Part shown: positions 23,776 to 27,593 of the stretch, piece by piece | Layout of the letters: each line of letters starts with the position of its first letter | Numbering within the stretch: the stretch's first letter is position 1 | Source of the DNA: Cryomorphaceae bacterium | Lineage (GTDB): Bacteria; Bacteroidota; Bacteroidia; Flavobacteriales; Crocinitomicaceae | Direction of reading: 5' to 3' | DNA length: 27,593 bases | Assembly (NCBI GenBank): GCA_021298235.1 | Contig: JAJTDX010000054.1 | Span: 1-27,593 of the forward strand | The notes under the pieces: generated by a model | Told to the model about the DNA's origin: nothing | What the model saw: the letters and a program-made list of their open reading frames with translations, nothing else | The model's database searches: none | Made by a program: the position numbers and the translations under genes

Positions 23776-24606
23776 ATGGCAATAACAGCTGCAGATGTAA
23801 ATAAACTTCGCCAGCAAACTGGTGCTGGTATGATGGATTGCAAGAATGCACTCGTTGAAGCAAATGGTGATTTTGAGGCAGCGGTAGATATTTTGCGTAA
23901 AAAAGGACAAAAAATCGCTGCTAAGAGAGGTGAGAATGAAGCTCGTGAAGGACTTATCATCGCACAGGCGAATGCTGAAGGGACGTCAGGTGTTATCGTA
24001 ACGTTGAATTGCGAGACAGACTTCGTTGCGAAAAATGATGGTTACAGAGCTTTAGTTCAATCCATAGTAGATATCGCGCTTAAAAACATGCCTTCTTCAG
24101 TAGAAGAATTGAAGTCGCTAAAGTACGATGACAGAATAAGCGTTGACGAGAAGATCACTGAACAGATTGGTGTTATTGGTGAAAAATTAGACCTCTCTGG
24201 ATACGATACAATCAAAGCAGACAAGGTTGTCGCTTATAATCACCCTGGTAACCAATTGGCAACTCTAGTTGGTTTGAACAGCTCATCTGAAGCTGCGGAG
24301 GATGCAGGAAAACAAGTGGCAATGCAAGTTGCTGCAATGAATCCAATTGCTCTTAACAAGGATGGTGTTGATGCTCGTACGATTGAAAGAGAGATTGAAG
24401 TCGGAAAAGATTTAGCAATTCAAGAGGGAAAACCTGCTGACATGGCAGAAAAAATTGCTCAGGGAAGATTGAATAAATTCTTTCAGGAGAACACTTTGTT
24501 AAGTCAAGCGTTTGTCCGAGATAATAAACTAACCGTAGAACAATTCTTAGGTTCAGCGGAAAAAGGTCTGACAGTGCTCGATTTCAAACGATTCTCATTG
24601 AGTTAA
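23776..24606 (+). CDS. tsf: Elongation factor Ts
   Basis: A 276-residue nucleotide exchange factor for EF-Tu. The N-terminal UBA-like domain (VNKLRQQTGAGMMDCKNAL) and the conserved core NCETDFVAKND near residue 80, which contacts the EF-Tu nucleotide site, are present, followed by the dimerisation-type domain and a C-terminal module. Length is normal for Bacteroidota. A strong terminator begins 18 bases after its stop and separates it from pyrH. Confidence 0.97.
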   Translation: MAITAADVNKLRQQTGAGMMDCKNALVEANGDFEAAVDILRKKGQKIAAKRGENEAREGLIIAQANAEGTSGVIVTLNCETDFVAKNDGYRALVQSIVDIALKNMPSSVEELKSLKYDDRISVDEKITEQIGVIGEKLDLSGYDTIKADKVVAYNHPGNQLATLVGLNSSSEAAEDAGKQVAMQVAAMNPIALNKDGVDARTIEREIEVGKDLAIQEGKPADMAEKIAQGRLNKFFQENTLLSQAFVRDNKLTVEQFLGSAEKGLTVLDFKRFSLS

Positions 24607-24623
24607 TCTAAATATACTAATTT

Positions 24624-24653
24624 AAAGGCTATCAGATTGATAGCCTTTTTTTT
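24624..24653 (+). terminator. Rho-independent terminator after tsf
   Basis: AAAGGCTATCA (24624-24634) and TGATAGCCTTT (24638-24648) form a perfect 11-bp stem with a GAT loop, and the T-run continues to 24653, eight Ts in all. pyrH begins 22 bases later, so pyrH depends on read-through or on its own promoter. Confidence 0.85.
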
Positions 24654-24675
24654 GAACTATCAATACGTTGAACGA

Positions 24676-25383
24676 ATGAAGTACAAAAGAATTCTACTTA
24701 AACTCAGTGGCGAGTCACTTATGGGAGAAAAGCAATTTGGCATCGATAACAATAGACTGGCTGAATATGCTACTCAGATTAAAGAAATACATGATCTGGG
24801 TGTTGAAGTTGCGATCGTAATCGGTGGTGGAAACATATTTCGAGGAGTGCAGGCAGAAGAAGGTGGCATGGACCGAACACACGGAGATTATATGGGAATG
24901 CTTGCTACGATGATTAATTCTATGGCATTACAAGCTGCGTTAGAGACTGAGGGAATCAAGACTCGTCTACAGTCCGCAATTGAAATGAAAGAAATTGCTG
25001 AACCCTATGTCCGCCGGCGTGCTGTTCGTCATTTAGAAAAAGGAAGGGTTGTAATTTTTGGAGCCGGAACCGGAAATCCTTTCTTTACTACTGATTCTGC
25101 CGCGTCTTTGCGGGCTATTGAGATCAATGCAGATGTTATTTTGAAGGGAACACGAGTGGATGGGATTTACACAGCAGATCCGTTAAAAGATCCAAGTGCA
25201 GAAAAATACGATACCATCAGCTTTGACGATGCATATGGCAAAGGACTGAAGGTCATGGACATGACAGCATTTACACTTTGTAAGGAAAATAACCTCCCGA
25301 TCATCGTTTTTGATATGGATACTCCAGGCAACCTGAAAAAAATTATTTCAGGTGAGAAGGTAGGGACAATCGTTAAAAATTAG
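24676..25383 (+). CDS. pyrH: UMP kinase
   Basis: A 235-residue bacterial UMP kinase of the amino-acid-kinase fold, converting UMP to UDP. Motifs include KLSGESLMG at residues 9-17, [42 protein letters not shown] and DGIYTADP. The open frame extends upstream into the tsf terminator, but the ATG at 24676 gives the conserved N-terminus [14 protein letters not shown]. frr follows after 31 bases, the usual pyrH-frr pair. I see no clear promoter between the terminator and the start. Confidence 0.96.
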   Translation: MKYKRILLKLSGESLMGEKQFGIDNNRLAEYATQIKEIHDLGVEVAIVIGGGNIFRGVQAEEGGMDRTHGDYMGMLATMINSMALQAALETEGIKTRLQSAIEMKEIAEPYVRRRAVRHLEKGRVVIFGAGTGNPFFTTDSAASLRAIEINADVILKGTRVDGIYTADPLKDPSAEKYDTISFDDAYGKGLKVMDMTAFTLCKENNLPIIVFDMDTPGNLKKIISGEKVGTIVKN

Positions 25384-25414
25384 AAAATACTATTTTTGAG
25401 AAAATCTTTTTGTC

Positions 25415-25978
25415 ATGACAGAAGAGCTTGAAATGATTTACGATGAATTTCGTTCGGCCAATCAGAAATCCCTGAATCATTTAGAAAATGAATTGGTTAA
25501 AATTCGTGCGGGTAAGGCAACCCCATCTATGTTGAATGGTGTCATGGTTGATTATTACGGAAGTCCAACACCCATTCAACAGGTTGCTAATATTACCACT
25601 ATGGATGCCCGGACAATTACCGTTCAACCTTGGGAAAAATCCATGTTGAATGAGATTGCAAAAGGTATAATCAATGGAAATCTCGGATTTGCACCTCAAA
25701 ACAATGGCGAAGTACTTATCATTTCTGTTCCTCCGCTAACGGAGGAACGTCGGCGCGAACTCGCCAAAAAAGCTAAAAGTGAGGGCGAACATGCAAAAGT
25801 CGGAATACGAAACAACCGCAAAGAGTCACTCGATCTGCTGAAAGATCTAAAAAACGAAGGACTGTCTGAAGACATGTTCAAAGATGCGGAAAATGAAATC
25901 CAGAACCTCACCAATTCTTACGTTAAAAAAGTCGATGATCTTTTGGAATCGAAGGAAAAAGAAATAATGACGATTTAA
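25415..25978 (+). CDS. frr: Ribosome recycling factor
   Basis: A 187-residue RRF that splits post-termination ribosomes with EF-G. Conserved stretches are LVKIRAGKATPSMLNGVMVD, YGSPTPIQQVANI, ARTITVQPWEKSM, GNLGFAPQNNGEV, and PPLTEERRRELAKKAKSEGE followed by KVGIRNNRKE. Length is standard. A box TATTTTTG (25391-25398) matching TAnnTTTG lies 16 bases before the ATG and could give an additional promoter, though no -33 element was seen. Its stop is seven bases from the stop of the opposing ompA-family gene. Confidence 0.97.
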   Translation: MTEELEMIYDEFRSANQKSLNHLENELVKIRAGKATPSMLNGVMVDYYGSPTPIQQVANITTMDARTITVQPWEKSMLNEIAKGIINGNLGFAPQNNGEVLIISVPPLTEERRRELAKKAKSEGEHAKVGIRNNRKESLDLLKDLKNEGLSEDMFKDAENEIQNLTNSYVKKVDDLLESKEKEIMTI

Positions 25979-25985
25979 CGGTAAC

Positions 25986-27167
25986 TCACTTTACCAAAAT
26001 TTCCACGCGCCTGTTGGCTTGCTCTTCATAGGCGAATTTAGGTTCTCGGTAAATTGGCCGCGTATTGCCGTACCCTACAGCGATCATTCTGTTTTTGTTG
26101 ATCCCATTATCTACTAAATAGGCCATGACCCTTTTAGCTCTTGCCTCTGACAATTTTTGGGATGCCAGCCCATTGTCGCCTATCAGATACACGTGACCTT
26201 GAATTTCAATGTCCACATCCGCATTCAAGGCCATAAAATCTTTTAAACGTTTAAGTTTTCCCTCAGAACCAGGTATAATTTCACTGGAGCCAGGTTTAAA
26301 TTCTATCTCTTCAATCTGTATTGTTTTTCCTTTTGCAATATGATCAAGTTTGAACATAATCTGTTGATCGGAAGTTCCAATAACAGAAACTTGTTTGTCT
26401 TCAAAGAAATAACCCTCAGCATCACAGCGTACATTGATTTTACAAGGTCTTGGAGGATTGAAATAGAGATCACTGCAACGGTAAAGCCCAGCCATTTCTT
26501 TACTGTCTTCGATAATGAAATTTGCAAGGACTGGTTGATTTGTTGCTTTGTCCCGCGCCATAAATGAGAGGGTTGGGGCAAATTCATCACTCCGATTATC
26601 CAAAACTTTAGGCTCCCGAATTATTTGATCTCCACCTGATTCTCCGAAAAATTTAAAATCAAGTTTCACAACGGACTTGGTTTTTTCCAGTGTCGTAAAT
26701 GCAATCATAATCTTTTGTCCGGCCATTAACTGAACTGGAAACAATTTGCCACCGGCAACATTTGAATCCAACCCGACAACCATCTGATCTTTTTTCTTGT
26801 ACATCCGTTTTATCTCTGCAGTTCCATTAGAAAGTTCAAAACATACATTATTTGTCATTTCCTGAAAAACAATCATTTGCAAGTAATTTTCAGAAATACT
26901 TGCGTTGAAGGTGACTACCCCATCTGACTCTGCTATGTAGGAAATCCAAACAATATTCTTGCTGGAGATGTCTACAAGTGACGGATAATTCAGAAGATCA
27001 TCAATATAACCAGGCTTACCCGGAAACTGAATAGAATAATTTCCATTCGTAAACAGGTTCACAGCCCCCTCACAATCCGCAATCGATTCAGACTGCTCGC
27101 TATCAGATTGAGCAATCAAATTGAAAAGCTGCAAAACAATACTTATGCTTAGTAAGATCCTAATCAT
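25986..27167 (-). CDS. OmpA-family protein with an uncharacterised N-terminal region
   Basis: A 393-residue envelope protein. A signal peptide (MIRILLSISIVLQLFNLIAQ) is followed by about 260 residues of beta-rich sequence that I do not recognise. The C-terminal OmpA domain starts near residue 275 (IQIEEIEFKPGSSEI) and includes VDIEIQGHVYLIGDN, LSEARAKRVMAYLVDNGI, VGYGNTRP and QANRRVEILVK; the D and R that bind diaminopimelate of peptidoglycan are retained. The middle has a stretch like a carboxypeptidase-regulatory fold (FSMARDK-type start is absent, but ATNQPVLANFIIED resembles it). It probably anchors the envelope to peptidoglycan. Monocistronic by position; no clear promoter seen in the 145-base gap upstream. 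Confidence 0.85.
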   Translation of the reverse strand: MIRILLSISIVLQLFNLIAQSDSEQSESIADCEGAVNLFTNGNYSIQFPGKPGYIDDLLNYPSLVDISSKNIVWISYIAESDGVVTFNASISENYLQMIVFQEMTNNVCFELSNGTAEIKRMYKKKDQMVVGLDSNVAGGKLFPVQLMAGQKIMIAFTTLEKTKSVVKLDFKFFGESGGDQIIREPKVLDNRSDEFAPTLSFMARDKATNQPVLANFIIEDSKEMAGLYRCSDLYFNPPRPCKINVRCDAEGYFFEDKQVSVIGTSDQQIMFKLDHIAKGKTIQIEEIEFKPGSSEIIPGSEGKLKRLKDFMALNADVDIEIQGHVYLIGDNGLASQKLSEARAKRVMAYLVDNGINKNRMIAVGYGNTRPIYREPKFAYEEQANRRVEILVK

Positions 27168-27312
27168 CGGGTGAATCTAAATTATAAATTTTAATTCAAA
27201 AGGAATGCATAAAAATGTTAAAGTACTCATATAGATTTTGCTAGTGGCAGCACAAATCTCTATAGAATGGCTTTTCACTAAGAAAAAATCGGACCAAAAT
27301 CTTCTTAAGAAA

Positions 27313-27592
27313 TTACATGTTGAGCTTGAGCTCTCCTTTTGTATTGATCCTCAAAAGTAAAGCAGAGGATGCAGGATGAATTTCAAGGACATCGAGTGTT
27401 TTGGCTGTGCCCTGAAGAAATACACCTTTGGTAAGCTCCTTGTTTAATTCACCTTGTAGTGTTTTTTTCATATCCTCCAAGTACGGTTTGATATCGAAGG
27501 TCGACTGATCGCGCATCATACCTGTGATCTTGTCGCTGAAAAGCCATTTGGCGGACTTAAGTAGCAAGTTCTTGCTTTCTACGTCAAATGTG
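27313..27592 (-). CDS. DUF4403-family protein, C-terminal part
   Basis: The last 93 or so residues of a protein whose start lies beyond the right edge. The segment FDVESKNLLLKSAKWLF, then FDIKPYLEDMKKTLQGEL, and a final LEIHPASSALLLRINTKGEL match my recollection of the end of DUF4403 proteins, which are Bacteroidota envelope-associated proteins with a tubular lipid-binding-like fold. The frame is open to the window edge. Function is unproven. Confidence 0.65.
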   Translation of the reverse strand, partial: TFDVESKNLLLKSAKWLFSDKITGMMRDQSTFDIKPYLEDMKKTLQGELNKELTKGVFLQGTAKTLDVLEIHPASSALLLRINTKGELKLNM

Positions 27593-27593
27593 A

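Noticed and set aside
23401..23910. 169-residue minus-strand frame across rpsB and tsf
   Set aside because: Antisense to two certain housekeeping genes; no supporting feature.
24637..24675. Upstream start of pyrH within the terminator
   Set aside because: Would add 13 residues encoded by the hairpin and T-run; the conserved UMP kinase N-terminus begins at 24676.
1..27593. CRISPR arrays, tRNA genes, insertion sequences
   Set aside because: No regularly spaced repeats, cloverleaf-like segments or transposase-like frames were noticed on either strand.

Overview
The window looks like chromosomal DNA from a member of the Bacteroidota, probably a Cytophagales- or Flavobacteriales-like lineage. 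Three things point there: a PorU2/PorV2 pair of the type IX secretion system, -7 promoter boxes of the Bacteroidota type (TAnnTTTG) in front of several genes with no clear Shine-Dalgarno sequences, and the order rplM-rpsI-rpsB-tsf-pyrH-frr. No rRNA, tRNA, CRISPR array, transposase or integrase was seen. Genes are densely packed, with several 1-4 nt overlaps.

Layout. 1-2548 (minus strand): a small acidic unknown protein, a PaaI-like thioesterase, a MarR regulator and a multifunctional beta-oxidation enzyme (partial, running off the left edge), which together look like a fatty-acid or acyl-CoA degradation locus. 2672-5226 (plus): a DUF2461 protein and a dipeptidyl-peptidase IV gene that stops soon after the nucleophile serine, without the catalytic Asp and His. 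5309-6420: a compact unit holding an XRE-Fic protein, with a 32-bp near-palindrome over its own promoter and a long hairpin terminator just after its stop codon; the missing end of the peptidase should lie where this unit sits. 6453-8546: a fused E1 alpha/beta 2-oxoacid dehydrogenase. 8665-10820: an LpxD-family acyltransferase translationally coupled to a GAF-SpoIIE (PP2C) phosphatase.

10817-16982 (minus): porV2 followed by porU2, a predicted T9SS sortase. porU2 is interrupted by a frame change near 12,720-12,760, which splits a roughly 1,670-residue protein into 1,036- and 644-residue reading frames. 17075-19650 (plus): pssA (phosphatidylserine synthase), overlapping purS (purine synthesis), then an NADP-type aldehyde dehydrogenase. 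19721-21868: a membrane-anchored coiled-coil protein, an RRM RNA-binding protein and a crotonase-family enzyme.

22014-25978 is the translation core: L13, S9, a probably structured leader, S2, EF-Ts, a strong terminator, UMP kinase and ribosome recycling factor. On the minus strand at the right end are an OmpA-family lipoprotein-like or periplasmic protein with an uncharacterised N-terminal half and, cut by the window edge, a DUF4403 protein.

Most of the window is ordinary housekeeping. The parts most worth a second look are the self-contained XRE-Fic unit with its symmetric operator beside a truncated peptidase gene, the broken porU2, and the leader in front of rpsB.
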